64,000 nucleotides of DNA from Candidatus Thiosymbion ectosymbiont of Catanema sp. Cochon2018 (GCA_011392765.1 WYCW01000004.1:1-64000), one strand, 5' to 3'; numbered from the stretch's first letter, positions 27,721 through 37,202 are shown. Numbers and translations: made by a program. Notes: generated by a model not told the origin, from the sequence alone.

Positions 27721-27936
27721 CTAGTACCTCATTTCGTTTGATATTGCGGAAGACACGGGGAAAATTTTTTATTCACCACAGAGGCACAGAGAGCACGGAG
27801 AAATCAGAGAATTTCCTGCGTGCTTTCTCCATGCTCGTCAGGTCTGAAGAAACATTCCTCGGTGTATTCTCTGTGCCCTCTGTGTCTCTGTGGTGAATAG
27901 AGTATTTCTGCAATATCAAGTGAAACGAGGTACTAG
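27721..27936. mobile_element. Palindromic element family H, copy 2
   Basis: Ends CTAGTACCTCATTTCGTTTG and CAAGTGAAACGAGGTACTAG. The inner hairpin is TTCACCACAGAGGCACAGAG with its complement. The right CTAG (27933-27936) contains the stop codon of the MotA-like gene on the minus strand. Confidence 0.8.
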
Positions 27937-28718
27937 GCACCCGCATACAGACGATTGATCAGGTTGGTCAAGGTATAGTTACCGGCCTGGTTGAGGGCCA
28001 TCTCCTCACGCGCCTGGACCAGATTGAGCAGCAGCACCAGGATCGCACTCTCTGCCAGTGCCACCAGGGTCGTATAGAAGGCGACACCGAGAGCTTGGGC
28101 GATCTCTCCGAGGGGTTGCTCGGTAGCGCCGGGGTCGATCATGCTCATAGCCAGGGAGATGCCGATCACGGTGCCGATGAAGCCGATGGTCGGGATGACC
28201 CAGACGACATAACGCAGCATGGCGTAACGCAGGTCCAAACGGTGAGCGATGAGTTCAAGGCTGCTGTTGAGAACGCTCACCGTCTGGTCCACCGAACGGC
28301 TGGCCTGGAACTGGAGGATACACAGGTCGATGAGGCTCGGCAGGAACCCGTGTTCGCCGTCATGACGCCCTGCTACCCGAGTACGAATCGGGGGCAGGTC
28401 GTGAGACTGCAACACGACCTGGTAATCCTCCGGCAGCAGACGCTCGCGGACCATGGATTGCTCGCGTTCGGCAATGCGCCAACGGAAATAGAGCTCGCCC
28501 AGGCCCAGGAACATGAGCAGATGTATCAGGTTTTGCACCGTCAGCGGATAAACGAAGGGGTAGTTGGGCGGTGGTGCGGATTGATGGTCGAGCAAAAGTA
28601 CGGCCGCCGGGCTGCCGGCGGGCAGCAGGGCACTGAGCAGACCGACGAACAAACCACCCAGGATCAGGAACAAGGGCAGTACTAACAGGCGTTCCGGCTG
28701 CTCCCACAGGTTGCTCAT
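27933..28718 (-). CDS. MotA/TolQ/ExbB-like proton channel protein
   Basis: 261 residues from ATG 28718; its start overlaps the stop of the upstream FHA gene (ATGA). Membrane helices at about 11-32, 55-75, and the pair at about 175-200 and 210-235. The segment AMLRYVVWVIPTIGFIGTVI followed by GISLAMSMID is the MotA/ExbB family core between the last helices. It should form the stator-like channel with the single-helix protein at 25595. The TAG stop lies in the CTAG of a family H element, so the native C-terminus may have been altered. Membership in the proton-channel family is clear; the process it powers is not. Confidence 0.75.
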   Translation of the reverse strand: MSNLWEQPERLLVLPLFLILGGLFVGLLSALLPAGSPAAVLLLDHQSAPPPNYPFVYPLTVQNLIHLLMFLGLGELYFRWRIAEREQSMVRERLLPEDYQVVLQSHDLPPIRTRVAGRHDGEHGFLPSLIDLCILQFQASRSVDQTVSVLNSSLELIAHRLDLRYAMLRYVVWVIPTIGFIGTVIGISLAMSMIDPGATEQPLGEIAQALGVAFYTTLVALAESAILVLLLNLVQAREEMALNQAGNYTLTNLINRLYAGA

Positions 28719-29131
28719 CGACCGCACTCCGGACAGGTTCCGCCCGCGGGTTTGATGCACCCGCAAACACAGCGGATCAACTGGTGGCCCTGAACCCAGG
28801 GTTTTTCCTCCTTTTGCCCTTTGCCGGGCACAGGCGGTTCAAACTGCGGAAATTTAAGTCGTAGCGCCTCGACCAGCTCGCGTACGGACAGTTCGATGTC
28901 GCCGAATCGCACCTGGTCCATAGGCGATACCAACTCCTGGTGCACCCGTTTCCCGACCCCGCCCCCTTGGAGGAGAAAGGTCCCGTTGGTACTCTTGCAG
29001 TCCGTCAGCAAGAGCTTGCCATCATCGAGAAAATCCAGCTCCGCATGGCGCCCACTGACCGATTCATGGGCCAAAGGGATGTCGCAGGAACGTTTGCGAC
29101 CAATGGTGAATTTGCGTTGTCGTGCACCCAT
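28715..29131 (-). CDS. FHA domain protein with C-terminal zinc ribbon
   Basis: 138 residues. An FHA phosphothreonine-binding domain fills residues about 5-90 (FTIGRKRSCDIPLAHESVSG, RHAELDF, CKSTNGTFLL). The C-terminus has CVCGCIKPAGGTCPEC, a four-cysteine zinc-ribbon-like knuckle. It is first in the transcription unit and overlaps the MotA-like gene by 4 bp. Likely a cytoplasmic adaptor that reads Ser/Thr phosphorylation for the membrane complex. A PP2C phosphatase fragment lies 1 kb away; no kinase is visible in the window. Confidence 0.8.
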   Translation of the reverse strand: MGARQRKFTIGRKRSCDIPLAHESVSGRHAELDFLDDGKLLLTDCKSTNGTFLLQGGGVGKRVHQELVSPMDQVRFGDIELSVRELVEALRLKFPQFEPPVPGKGQKEEKPWVQGHQLIRCVCGCIKPAGGTCPECGR

Positions 29132-29248
29132 CGTGCCTCTCTGGTACGGTCGGGATGTAAGAGACTACATAAAACCCACCCTGTGGGCACGATTCTATTA
29201 AAATCAATGGTTTACTTTTTAGACAGCCTCTTAAGGGTTGGACAGCTG

Positions 29249-29649
29249 TTACCGGCGATCACGCCAGTAAAGGGGGCGGCGTTTGTGGTGCGCAACGGCC
29301 AGAATACGGATGCCTTCAGGACGTTCGGAGTACATGACACTGTATGGGAAACGACGGACCAGTTTCTTCCGCACGGCGTGATTCACCAACGGTGCAGCCT
29401 CAGGATAGGCCACGCTTTTCGTCACGGCGCGCTCGACCTCGTCCGGAAAAGCCTGGCCGAGTCCTGGGCGGAGCGCATTGTAGGGCACCTTGAAAAATAC
29501 GATTTTCGTCAACGGAGCGTATGGATAATCAATGGGTTAGAGGCTCTTGAGTGGTGAAAACACCTATTTTTCAAGGTGCCCTTGTAGTAGCTTGCCGCAT
29601 CATTGAGTTCCTGCTCTGCCATCGCATGAAAGGACACCTGACGATTCAT
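29249..29649 (-). pseudogene. ParE/RelE-type toxin gene interrupted by a MITE
   Basis: From ATG 29649 the frame reads MNRQVSFHAMAEQELNDAAS then YY, the start of a ParE toxin. It then enters the 99-bp element at 29483-29581. After the element the toxin resumes with ALRPGLGQAFPDEVERAV and ends with FPYSVMYSERPEGIRILAVA and HHKRRPLYWRDR, the typical ParE C-terminus. Removing the element and one TTGTA copy would restore the gene. The start overlaps the antitoxin stop (ATGA). Inactivated toxin. Confidence 0.85.
29483..29581. mobile_element. 99-bp MITE, family D, copy 1, with TTGTA target duplication
   Basis: Ends GGGCACCTTGAAAAATA and its complement TATTTTTCAAGGTGCCC. Flanked on both sides by TTGTA (29478-29482 and 29582-29586), a 5-bp target duplication. 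A second 99-bp copy is at 43299-43397. It interrupts a toxin gene. Confidence 0.92.
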
Positions 29650-29870
29650 GCCAACCGCGCCCTGGCCTCACGGAAGACGTCCTCTGCGGCTTTCGGCGTG
29701 GTAACCCTTGTCTCCAGTTCTTCGTTACGACGGAGAGCCTCCTCGGCCCATAAGCGTTCATTTTCCGCATCAGAGAGGGCTTCCAGACTCTGCAAAAGCT
29801 TCGTAGCAAGTTGCGCTCGGGCATGAGGATTGAGTCCTAGGACCTCGGCTTCGAGTTCTTCAAGGCTCAT
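29646..29870 (-). CDS. Addiction module antitoxin
   Basis: 74 residues: MSLEELEAEVLGLNPHARAQ then LATKLLQSLE. This is the short addiction-module family (TIGR02574-like) that pairs with ParE/RelE toxins. It is followed by the interrupted toxin gene with a 4-bp overlap. Since the toxin is broken, the antitoxin is no longer required and may be free to decay. Confidence 0.8.
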   Translation of the reverse strand: MSLEELEAEVLGLNPHARAQLATKLLQSLEALSDAENERLWAEEALRRNEELETRVTTPKAAEDVFREARARLA

Positions 29871-29990
29871 ATCTCATCCTCCTTTCTGCTGTATTGTGAC
29901 ATATGAATTGCGAGGGCCTAACTTAGCAGAATCCTCGCTCGATCCACACTGGATTTTGCGGCGCACAGAATTCAAAATCATCCTTTTCCG

Positions 29991-30098
29991 GTGGTGTTCT
30001 AATTTTGTTGCTGCCGAGTATAGGGAACTTGAAAACCCCCTGTCATGGGGTTTTCAAAGCACCCGAATAAACCAGAAATAACAAAGTTAGAACACCAC
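29991..30098. mobile_element. IS1-related MITE (family E), copy 2
   Basis: Nearly identical to 1399-1506. Sits exactly at the 5' edge of the PP2C fragment and has removed or displaced its start. Ends match the IS1 element that cuts the other side of the same gene. Confidence 0.78.
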
Positions 30099-30099
30099 C

Positions 30100-30391
30100 C
30101 ATTCGCGATCGGTCTTTTGCTGGGTGGTTGCGGATGGACTCGGTGGTCATGGGGGAGGGGATGAGGCTTCCCAGCTTGCAGTCAAATCCACCTTGGAATC
30201 GTTTCAGGCGCGTCCCTTCGTCACAAAAATGGATATCGAGCGCCATGTGCTCAGAGCAGACGAGGCGATACGCTCGCATAAGGCCGCCAAGCCCCAACCC
30301 GCCGGCATGTTGACCACTTTGGTAGTGTTGGTCTCGGATGGCACCAGTGCCCTGTGGGCCCACGTAGGAGACTCCCGCCTCTATCAATTTC
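30100..30391 (+). pseudogene. PP2C-type protein phosphatase, internal fragment
   Basis: About 90 codons reading VVADGLGGHGGGDEAS, then MLTTLVVLVSDG and LWAHVGDSRLYQF: metal-binding motifs of PPM/PP2C Ser/Thr phosphatases. The N-terminus is lost at an IS1-related MITE and the C-terminal two thirds are lost at an IS1 element; no remainder is found after the IS. It would have removed phosphates recognised by the neighbouring FHA proteins. Confidence 0.85.
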
Positions 30392-31298
30392 GGATAGTGT
30401 TATTACTTTGTTGCTTAATTATAAATCACTTGATATAATTACCTGAGCTTTAAGCTATTAACCGAACAAAATTTTACCGAGGAAACTCTTATGGTATTAC
30501 TACCCGTAAAATGCCCTGTCTGCAATGGTATTGATGTTACTAAACATGGCAACACCAGCAATGGCAAGCAGCGTTTTATTTGCAAAGAACAGGCCTGTGA
30601 GGGCAAAACGTTTATCCAGGATTATTCCGAGAAAGGGCGGTTACCGGAAACGAAACAACAAATCATTGAGATGGCACTGAATGGCAGCGGCATTCGTGAT
30701 ACCGCGCGGGTACTGGGTATCAGTCCTGTGACCGTTATCAATGAATTAAAAAAAAAGAACCCGAGTTGCATGCCGTGAATCACGATTTTTTAGCGACCCA
30801 CACGCCTGAGCAGATTGTGGTAGATATTCTAAAAGTAGAGGATTATCATGATGTTAGCAAGCAAGGCGCCACCGTTGAAATGGATGAGATGTGGAGTTAT
30901 GTAGGGAGTAAAGCCAATCAAAGATGGTTGTGGCATGCTATTGATCGGGCCACGGGTAAGGTGTTGGCTTATGTATTCGGGAAACGTCGAGATGAGGTTT
31001 TTCTTGAATTAAAAGGGTTATTAGAGCCATTTGGGATTACCCGTTTTTATACCGACGACTGGGGTGCCTATAAGCGCCATTTAGATCCCGAAAAACATGT
31101 CGTTGGAAAACAAAACACGCAGAAAATAGAACGCAAACATTTGACGCTACGGACGCGAATCAAGCGGCTTGCGCGTAAGACGATTTGTTTTTCAAAACTG
31201 AATCAAATGCACGATATTGTCATCGGATTATTCGTGAATCGTTATGAGTTCGGCGCCGCCGTTTGAAATCCTTAAGCAACAAAGTTAGAACACTACCC
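30392..31298 (+). mobile_element. IS1 family insertion sequence
   Basis: About 907 bp with inverted ends GGATAGTGTTATTACTTTGT and complement of GGGTAGTGTTCTAACTTTGT. No clear target duplication, and the interrupted phosphatase does not resume, so a deletion accompanied or followed insertion. Confidence 0.88.
30491..31266 (+). CDS. insAB: IS1 transposase InsA/InsB (frameshift fusion)
   Basis: InsA frame 30491-30778 has the zinc-finger CPVCNGIDVTKHGNTSNGKQ and a helix-turn-helix (IRDTARVLGISPVTVINEL). InsB frame 30766-31266 has the DDE-type core (VEMDEMWSYVGSKANQRWLW, FYTDDWGAY, KIERKHLTLRTRIKRL). A run of nine A at 30748-30756 is a good site for the -1 frameshift that makes the InsAB' transposase in IS1. 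Both frames are intact, so the element may be active. Confidence 0.9.
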
Positions 31299-31569
31299 AC
31301 CACTCTTAGGAGACTGTCTAAAAAGGGACCGTAGACCGTAGGCTGGGTTGCGGCCAGGGACGGCCAAAACCCAGCAATAACCTGAACGGGGCACCCGCCG
31401 GGCATGCACCCGTAGGGACGAACCTTGGGTTCGCCCAAATCCTTAGGGTTCGATGGGCGAACGCAATAGGCGAACACAAGGTTCGTCCCTACGAGGGACA
31501 CGGCCAGGGATGGGCAATGATACGAACACAGCAAGCCATACGCTCACGTTTCGTCGTGGCGCGCACGTC
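31299..31569. repeat. Half of a GACTGTCTAAAAA element plus AGGCTGGGT repeat
   Basis: GGAGACTGTCTAAAAAGGGA at 31310 is one end of the IS5-like MITE family (see 49462-49605), followed by GTAGGCTGGGTTGCGGCC and a second palindrome (GAACCTTGGGTTCGCCC / GGCGAACACAAGGTTCG). No gene. No matching right end. Confidence 0.5.
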
Positions 31570-32643
31570 CTATTGAGTAGCCCCATGAAATGCAGGGCTA
31601 AGGGTATGGACCGCCTCCACCAGGACGGCGGCATGGTCGGGGTCCACATCCGGGTGGATGCCGTGGCCGAGATTGAAGACATGGCCGGGGCTGGGGCCGT
31701 AGCTCGCGAGCACCCGGCCGACCTCCGCCCGAATGCGTTCCGGCGAGGCGTGGAGAATACTGGGGTCCAGGTTGCCCTGCAGGGCCACCCGGTCCCCTAC
31801 CAGGCGTCGGGCGTCGGCCAGGTCCAGGGTCCAGTCCACGCCGAGGGCATCGCAACCGCTGTCCGCCATGCGGTCCAGCCATTGGCCACCCCCTTTGGTA
31901 AACAGAATGACCGGGACCCGCCGCCCCTCCGCCTCGCGGGTGAGGCCGGCGATGATGCGGGTCATGTAAGCGAGTGAAAACTCCCGGTAAGCATACGGAG
32001 TCAGCACCCCCCCCCAAGTGTCGAAGATCATGAGGGCTTGGGCACCGCGTGCCACCTGGGCATTGAGATAGGCGATAACCGCTACGGACAGCTTGGCCAA
32101 CAGCGCATGCATCAGCTCGGGACGATCGAACAGCATGGCCTTGGAACGGGCAAAACTCTTGGTACCGCCCCCTTCGACCATATAGACCGCCAGGGTCCAA
32201 GGACTGCCCGAGAAACCGATCAGGGGCACCTGGCCGGCCAGCTCGCGCCGAATCATACCCACCGCATCCATGACATAGCCCAGTTCGTCCTCCATATCGG
32301 GAACCGCTAATTGTCGCACGTCGGCGGCGTCACGAATGGGGCGTTCGAGACCAGGGCCCTCCCCCTCGCTGAAGTAGAGCCCGAGTCCCATGGCGTCCGG
32401 GATTGTCAGGATGTCGGAGAACAGGATAGCGGCGTCCAAGGGAAACCGATTCAGGGGCTGCAGGGTCACCTCGCAGGCCAGCTCCGGGTTCCGGCACAGG
32501 TCCATAAAGTTACCGGCACGGGCGCGCGTGGCCCGGTACTCGGGCAGGTAGCGTCCGGCCTGACGCATGATCCACACCGGTGTGTAGTCCACGCGCCGAC
32601 GCAGCAGGGCGCGCAACAAGGTATCGTTCTCGAGTTCCGTCAC
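31570..32643 (-). CDS. hemE: Uroporphyrinogen decarboxylase
   Basis: 357 residues from GTG 32643 ([10 protein letters not shown]); the frame is open further upstream without similarity. Converts uroporphyrinogen III to coproporphyrinogen III in heme synthesis, cytoplasmic. Signatures [16 protein letters not shown] and [20 protein letters not shown] are intact, with the catalytic Asp in [13 protein letters not shown]. Divergent from the smr gene. Complete. Confidence 0.97.
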   Translation of the reverse strand: MTELENDTLLRALLRRRVDYTPVWIMRQAGRYLPEYRATRARAGNFMDLCRNPELACEVTLQPLNRFPLDAAILFSDILTIPDAMGLGLYFSEGEGPGLERPIRDAADVRQLAVPDMEDELGYVMDAVGMIRRELAGQVPLIGFSGSPWTLAVYMVEGGGTKSFARSKAMLFDRPELMHALLAKLSVAVIAYLNAQVARGAQALMIFDTWGGVLTPYAYREFSLAYMTRIIAGLTREAEGRRVPVILFTKGGGQWLDRMADSGCDALGVDWTLDLADARRLVGDRVALQGNLDPSILHASPERIRAEVGRVLASYGPSPGHVFNLGHGIHPDVDPDHAAVLVEAVHTLSPAFHGATQ

Positions 32644-32908
32644 CAGGTGTGTTCCGGGGGCGAGTCGCGGTTGAGACGTTGGTTTTGCGGTGCAGGATAC
32701 TACAGTGGGCCGTTTCCGGCACATGCGGGCTTCCTCTTGCTCCCAGCCTCCAGCGCCCATCGAGAATTCACCCGGCTTCCTTCAAACCGCCTGCCGGCAG
32801 GCAGGCGCAAAGCATGCAAACGCTTTATCGCCCTACCCTTCCGCACTACCCATACACAAACAAGATATACTTCAAAAGAACTCCCCGCACGCGAGGGTTG
32901 TCGATCCC

Positions 32909-33472
32909 ATGCAAAAACGCCTGCCGGTATCGGAAGCGGAGCTGTTTCGCAACGCCGTCGAAGACGCAAAGCCCCTCGAGACCGGGCAGGCCGAACCCTT
33001 CCGGCGCCGCCCGCCCCCGCGTCCTATCATTCAGCCGCCGGAGCTGAGCGAACCACCCGAACGCGCGACCTTGGCCGAGGCGGAGATCGAGACCGGCGAC
33101 TATCTGCTGTTTTCCCGTGCGGGCGTGCAAAAACGCCTGCTCGCCGACCTGCAGCGCGGCCACCTGGAGATCGGGCTGGAGCTGGATCTGCACGGCCTGA
33201 CCACGGCCTACGCCGAGCGCATTCTCGATGAGTTCCTGCATGCCTGCGCCCGGCAGGGCGTGCGCTGTGCCCGCATCATCCACGGCAAGGGCGGCCGCTC
33301 CGAGGGAGGGCCACCGGTGCTCAAGCGCAAGGTAAACTACTGGCTGCGGCGATACGACCAGGTCCTCGCCTTTTGCTCGGCAACCCGACGCGATGGGGGC
33401 ACCGGCGCCGTCTACCTGTTACTGCGCAATCCGGGGAAATCCCGACGTGGGCGCCGGGGTGGGCGTGTATAA
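32909..33472 (+). CDS. Smr domain protein
   Basis: 187 residues from ATG 32909. The Smr (small MutS-related) domain occupies the C-terminal half: LDLHGLTTAYAERILDEFLH, CARIIHGKGG and a positively charged end. The N-terminal part is charged and probably unstructured. Smr proteins are DNA or RNA endonucleases; the E. coli homologues act on nucleic acid structures and ribosome rescue-related cleavage. It lies just upstream of sbcB on the same strand (135 bp gap). Confidence 0.9.
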   Translation: MQKRLPVSEAELFRNAVEDAKPLETGQAEPFRRRPPPRPIIQPPELSEPPERATLAEAEIETGDYLLFSRAGVQKRLLADLQRGHLEIGLELDLHGLTTAYAERILDEFLHACARQGVRCARIIHGKGGRSEGGPPVLKRKVNYWLRRYDQVLAFCSATRRDGGTGAVYLLLRNPGKSRRGRRGGRV

Positions 33473-33607
33473 ACTTTCCCGAAAACATGGCCTTGGCGGA
33501 CCTGTCTGCCGCCAGGCAGATCGACTTTATACCAGTCGCCGGCAGTGTAAGGGTACCCATCCGGAAGCTGTGATCCTGTTCTGTCCCAACATCAATTCTT
33601 CATCCTT

Positions 33608-35074
33608 GTGAACCACACCTTCTACTGGCACGACTACGAGACCTGGGGCCCCGATCCACGCCGGGACCGTCCCGCCCAGTTCGCCGGTCTGCGTACCGAC
33701 GAGGACCTGAACCCGGTCGGCGAGCCCCTGCTTCTCTTTTGCCGTCCGGCACTCGACCTACTCCCCCAGCCCGAGGCCTGCCTGATTACAGGCATCACGC
33801 CCCAACAGGCGGAATGTGAGGGCTTGGTCGAGGCCGAGTTCGCGGCCACCATCCAGCGCGAGCTGGTACGGCCCGGCACCTGCGGGGTGGGTTACAACAG
33901 CATCCGTTTCGACGACGAGGTTACCCGCAACCTCCTCTACCGCAACTTCTTCGATCCCTATGCTCGTGAGTGGCAACACGGCAACTCGCGCTGGGACCTG
34001 ATCGATGCGCTCCGTCTCGCTTACGCCCTGCGCCCGGAGGGCATCGAGTGGCCCCGGCGAGAGGATGGGATCACATCTTTCCGGCTCGAACACCTGACCG
34101 CCGCCAATGGCATCGAGCATACGGGGGCCCATGATGCCCTGGCGGACGTCCGTGCCACCATCGACTTGGCACGGATGCTCAAGGCGCGTCAACCGCGCCT
34201 CTTCGGCTATGCCCTGTCGCTACGCTCCAAGCACCGGGCAGCGGAACTGCTGGAGCGGAGCGGCCCCCTGCTCCATGTCTCCGCCCGCTATCCGGCGGAG
34301 CTGGGCTGCATCGCACCCGTACTCCCGGTAGCGCGGCACCCGGTCAACCGGAACGGCATCATTTGCTTCGATCTGCGCCATTCCCCGGACCCGCTGCTGA
34401 AGCTGAGTCCTGAGGAGATCCATCAACGCCTGTTCAACCGCGCCGAAGACCTGCCCGAGGGCGTGGCGCGGATTCCACTGAAAACAGTCCACATCAACCG
34501 CTGCCCCATCCTGGCTCCCATGAAGACCCTGACGGCGGAGGCCGCCGGGCGCTGGCGGATCGACACCACCGTCGTCGAACGACACGCGCGGAGTCTGCAG
34601 GCCACCCCTGGATTGGCGAACAAAGTGCAACAGGTCCATACGATGGTGACCTTCGAGCCGGAGACCGATCCGGACCTGATGCTCTATTCCGGTGGTTTCT
34701 TTCCCGACGCCGACCGGCGGGAAATGGCGCGTCTGCGTGGGCATAGACCCGAAGCGCTGGCAACCGAGTGGTTCGCGTTCGAGGACCCGCGCCTGCCCGA
34801 GATGCTGATGCGCTACCGGGCCCGCAATTGGCCACATACCCTCACGCCGAAGGAACGGGAGGACTGGGACGCATACCGTGCCCAACGCCTGATCGGACCT
34901 GACTCCGGTAGCAGCATCACCCTGGATGCATATCGGAAACGCCTGACCGATCTGCGCTCGGAGTTGGCCGGAGACTCGCGGCGGCTTGGTCTGCTGGATG
35001 AGCTCGAGCGGTGGGCGGAGAGGGTAACGGACATATCCGTTGCGGATAGTGCCGAGCCGGGTGGTAGCCGGTGA
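33608..35074 (+). CDS. sbcB: Exodeoxyribonuclease I
   Basis: 488 residues from GTG 33608 (a TTG two bases before overlaps it in another frame). Processive 3'-5' single-strand DNA exonuclease used in mismatch repair and recombination. The DEDD-type active site is visible as YWHDYETWG near the start, GYNSIRFDDEVTRNLLYRNF in the middle and HDALADVRATIDLA. The C-terminal SH3-like and helical parts typical of SbcB are present (LMLYSGGFFPDADRREM). Length agrees with E. coli (475). Confidence 0.96.
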   Translation: MNHTFYWHDYETWGPDPRRDRPAQFAGLRTDEDLNPVGEPLLLFCRPALDLLPQPEACLITGITPQQAECEGLVEAEFAATIQRELVRPGTCGVGYNSIRFDDEVTRNLLYRNFFDPYAREWQHGNSRWDLIDALRLAYALRPEGIEWPRREDGITSFRLEHLTAANGIEHTGAHDALADVRATIDLARMLKARQPRLFGYALSLRSKHRAAELLERSGPLLHVSARYPAELGCIAPVLPVARHPVNRNGIICFDLRHSPDPLLKLSPEEIHQRLFNRAEDLPEGVARIPLKTVHINRCPILAPMKTLTAEAAGRWRIDTTVVERHARSLQATPGLANKVQQVHTMVTFEPETDPDLMLYSGGFFPDADRREMARLRGHRPEALATEWFAFEDPRLPEMLMRYRARNWPHTLTPKEREDWDAYRAQRLIGPDSGSSITLDAYRKRLTDLRSELAGDSRRLGLLDELERWAERVTDISVADSAEPGGSR

Positions 35075-35090
35075 GCTCGATCGTTACAAA

Positions 35091-35265
35091 TGCATGTAAG
35101 TTAGCTGTTGGCCACTTACCGATGCGGAAGAGAAAACTACGAATCATGCGAATTTCCGCGAAATTGTCATCCCGAACCGAAGGGAGGGACCTTATTCGCG
35201 AGGATTCGCGTGATTCGTAGTTTCTCCTCTTACTTTGCCGACCGGTAACGCTTAACTTAATGGCA
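35091..35265. repeat. Palindromic element family F, copy 2
   Basis: Left end ATGTAAGTTAGCTGTTGG (diverged), right end CGCTTAACTTAATGGCA. The core AAACTACGAATCATGCGAAT hairpin contains a further small hairpin insertion (GTCATCCCGAACCGAAGGGA). Confidence 0.68.
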
Positions 35266-35392
35266 TTGACCTCAACCCTACCCACTCTGTCACATTCAGT
35301 TCACTGTCAACCAGACAGTTTCTGACAGTTTGACATCTTTTCCATCCCAAACTTAAGTTTCCTTCCGACACTGAAACTACAGAGAATCTACC

Positions 35393-36484
35393 ATGTATGC
35401 TGTAGGCGTTCTAAAGGCTATGTTCCTGGCTTTGCTATGCATCTGCATTTTCACCGTTGCAGACAGTGTCGCTGCGCAGACCGAAGAACCGATCCCGATA
35501 ATTTTCGACACCGACTTCGTCATGCCGCCGCAGGATGATGGCCTGGCATTGATGTTGGCCTTGCAGTCACCTGAAATCGAAATCCTCGGAATTACGACCG
35601 TGGCCGGCAACGACAGTGTTGAACGGGCTACGTCCGATGCCTTGCGAATGCTCGAGATCGCAAATCGGGTCGATATCCCTGTATACCAGGGTGCGGATAT
35701 GCCGCTCGTTCACGAAAAAAGTGACTTTGCCGTGCGCGGATATGGCAAGTGGTATTCAAACGAACCTCCCGAAATACCGCCTGGCGGTTTTGCAACCAAG
35801 CAAGTCGAAGATGAAGCCGCCGTCTCCTTTATCGTCAAAACGGTCTTGTCGCGACCGCAGGAAGTAACCCTCATCGCAATCGGACCGCTAACCAACATTG
35901 CACAAGCGATTCGTGCCGAACCAAAGTTCGCAGAAAACGTAAAGCGGTTGGTTATCATGGGTGGGGCAGTTGCATTGCTTCCGGACGGAGCCGGCAACAT
36001 TACGCCCAACGCGGAGTTCAATTTCTGGGTCGATCCGGAAGCGGCACGTGTAACCCTGCGTTCCGGCATCCCGATTGAGCTGTCACCGCTGAATGTGTCA
36101 CGGAAGTCCGCATTGACCAAGGACTGGTACGAGAAGCTGGTGGCAGTCGATACGCCGTTGACACAACTCTTGAAAGACACCATGGGTCGTCGCTTCGCTG
36201 CCGATCCCGACAGGAAGTGGCTGATGTATGACCAGATCGCGATAGCGAGCGTCATCGATCCCACACTCGTTACTACAGAGCGGCTTTTCGTCGACGTGAA
36301 TATCGATCACGGCATTAGCTATGGTGTATCGGTTGGCGGCCGCGCGATCTGGCCAGGCGCAGAAGGCGCGCAACAAATGGAGGTTCAGTACGATCTCGAC
36401 TGGCCACGGTTTATCAACCTGTTCGCGAACCGGATTCGGAGTCCGGTGCGGGGGGATAGGGCGCAAGCGACATCCGGGCGGTAA
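35393..36484 (+). CDS. Inosine-uridine preferring nucleoside hydrolase family protein, exported
   Basis: 363 residues with a signal peptide ([20 protein letters not shown]), so probably periplasmic. The calcium-binding motif [16 protein letters not shown] matches DTDxxxDD with a slightly longer spacing than usual. Later motifs [15 protein letters not shown] and LVIMGGAV are typical. Hydrolyses the N-glycosidic bond of ribonucleosides for salvage. The next gene follows after two bases, so the two are one operon. Confidence 0.9.
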   Translation: MYAVGVLKAMFLALLCICIFTVADSVAAQTEEPIPIIFDTDFVMPPQDDGLALMLALQSPEIEILGITTVAGNDSVERATSDALRMLEIANRVDIPVYQGADMPLVHEKSDFAVRGYGKWYSNEPPEIPPGGFATKQVEDEAAVSFIVKTVLSRPQEVTLIAIGPLTNIAQAIRAEPKFAENVKRLVIMGGAVALLPDGAGNITPNAEFNFWVDPEAARVTLRSGIPIELSPLNVSRKSALTKDWYEKLVAVDTPLTQLLKDTMGRRFAADPDRKWLMYDQIAIASVIDPTLVTTERLFVDVNIDHGISYGVSVGGRAIWPGAEGAQQMEVQYDLDWPRFINLFANRIRSPVRGDRAQATSGR

Positions 36485-36486
36485 TA

Positions 36487-36873
36487 ATGAGTGATCGGCT
36501 AGAGCAAAATAAGCAAAATGCCCAGCGCTTCTATGCCCTGATGTTTAACGAATGCAGACCCCGCGAAGCCATCGAGAAATATGTCGGCGATGTCTACATC
36601 CAGCACAATCCGCACGTGGGCGATGGTAAGGAAGCATTCATCGCCTACTTCGAGCGGATGGCTGCCGAGTACCCCGGCAAACGCGTTGACTTCAAACGTG
36701 TGGTCGCCGAGGGAGACCACGTAGTTTTGCACTGTTTTCAGCAGTGGCCCGGTGATGAGGATTATGCGGGGATCGACATTTTCCGGTTCGACGAGAATGG
36801 GAAGATCGTCGAACATTGGGATGTGCTCCAGGTCATCCCGGAGATGTCAGCCAACGATAATACGATGTTCTAA
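36487..36873 (+). CDS. SnoaL-like (NTF2 fold) protein
   Basis: 128 residues: [40 protein letters not shown] and a C-terminal [15 protein letters not shown] are the pattern of SnoaL-like polyketide cyclase relatives. The IQHNP motif carries the usual His/Asn pair. Starts two bases after the nucleoside hydrolase stop. Such proteins act as small-molecule isomerases, hydrolases or binding domains; the substrate here is unknown. Confidence 0.85.
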   Translation: MSDRLEQNKQNAQRFYALMFNECRPREAIEKYVGDVYIQHNPHVGDGKEAFIAYFERMAAEYPGKRVDFKRVVAEGDHVVLHCFQQWPGDEDYAGIDIFRFDENGKIVEHWDVLQVIPEMSANDNTMF

Positions 36874-36954
36874 GATGCCGCATAACCCCGCAATGCAGCC
36901 GACAAGCCGCTCGCCGGTTTCAGCGTTGCGCCACCGTTGGCGAATCCGTAGCTT

Positions 36955-37043
36955 CTAGGGAGTGTTCTCAATTAAGCCAAATCCATGTAGCGCAGGCGTC
37001 CCGCCTGCCGGAACGCGGGCGTTTCGCCCGCGGGTTGCAGGCC
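36955..37043 (+). repeat. Palindromic element family B, left half
   Basis: CTAGGGAGTGTTCTCAATTA followed by GTAGCGCAGGCGTCCCGCC and the inner palindrome; the right end is missing. Directly followed by a truncated family F element and the IS110 element, so later insertions have cut it. Confidence 0.7.
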
Positions 37044-37045
37044 AA

Positions 37046-37133
37046 TGCCATTAAGTTAAGCGTTACCGGCCAGCAAAAGAAAGGAAACCTCACCAATCAC
37101 ACGAATCCTCGCGGATTGATCCGCGCGACTCGT
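37046..37133 (+). repeat. Palindromic element family F, copy 3, truncated
   Basis: Begins TGCCATTAAGTTAAGCGTTA and runs into the core hairpin (CCAATCACACGAATCCTCGC), breaking off at GCGCGACTCGTAG, where the IS110 element appears to begin. The right half is not found downstream. Confidence 0.65.
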
Positions 37134-37202
37134 AGATCCTATGAAGGCCCGCAGCGGGTTAACCTTAGAGGGTAAACCAAACCTAAAGAGGAGAACCCAA
37201 AG

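Noticed and set aside
25595-28718. Zorya defence system
   Set aside because: A MotA/MotB-like pair is present, but the ZorB OmpA-type domain and the ZorC, ZorD or ZorE genes are absent, and the FHA/protease set does not belong to Zorya.
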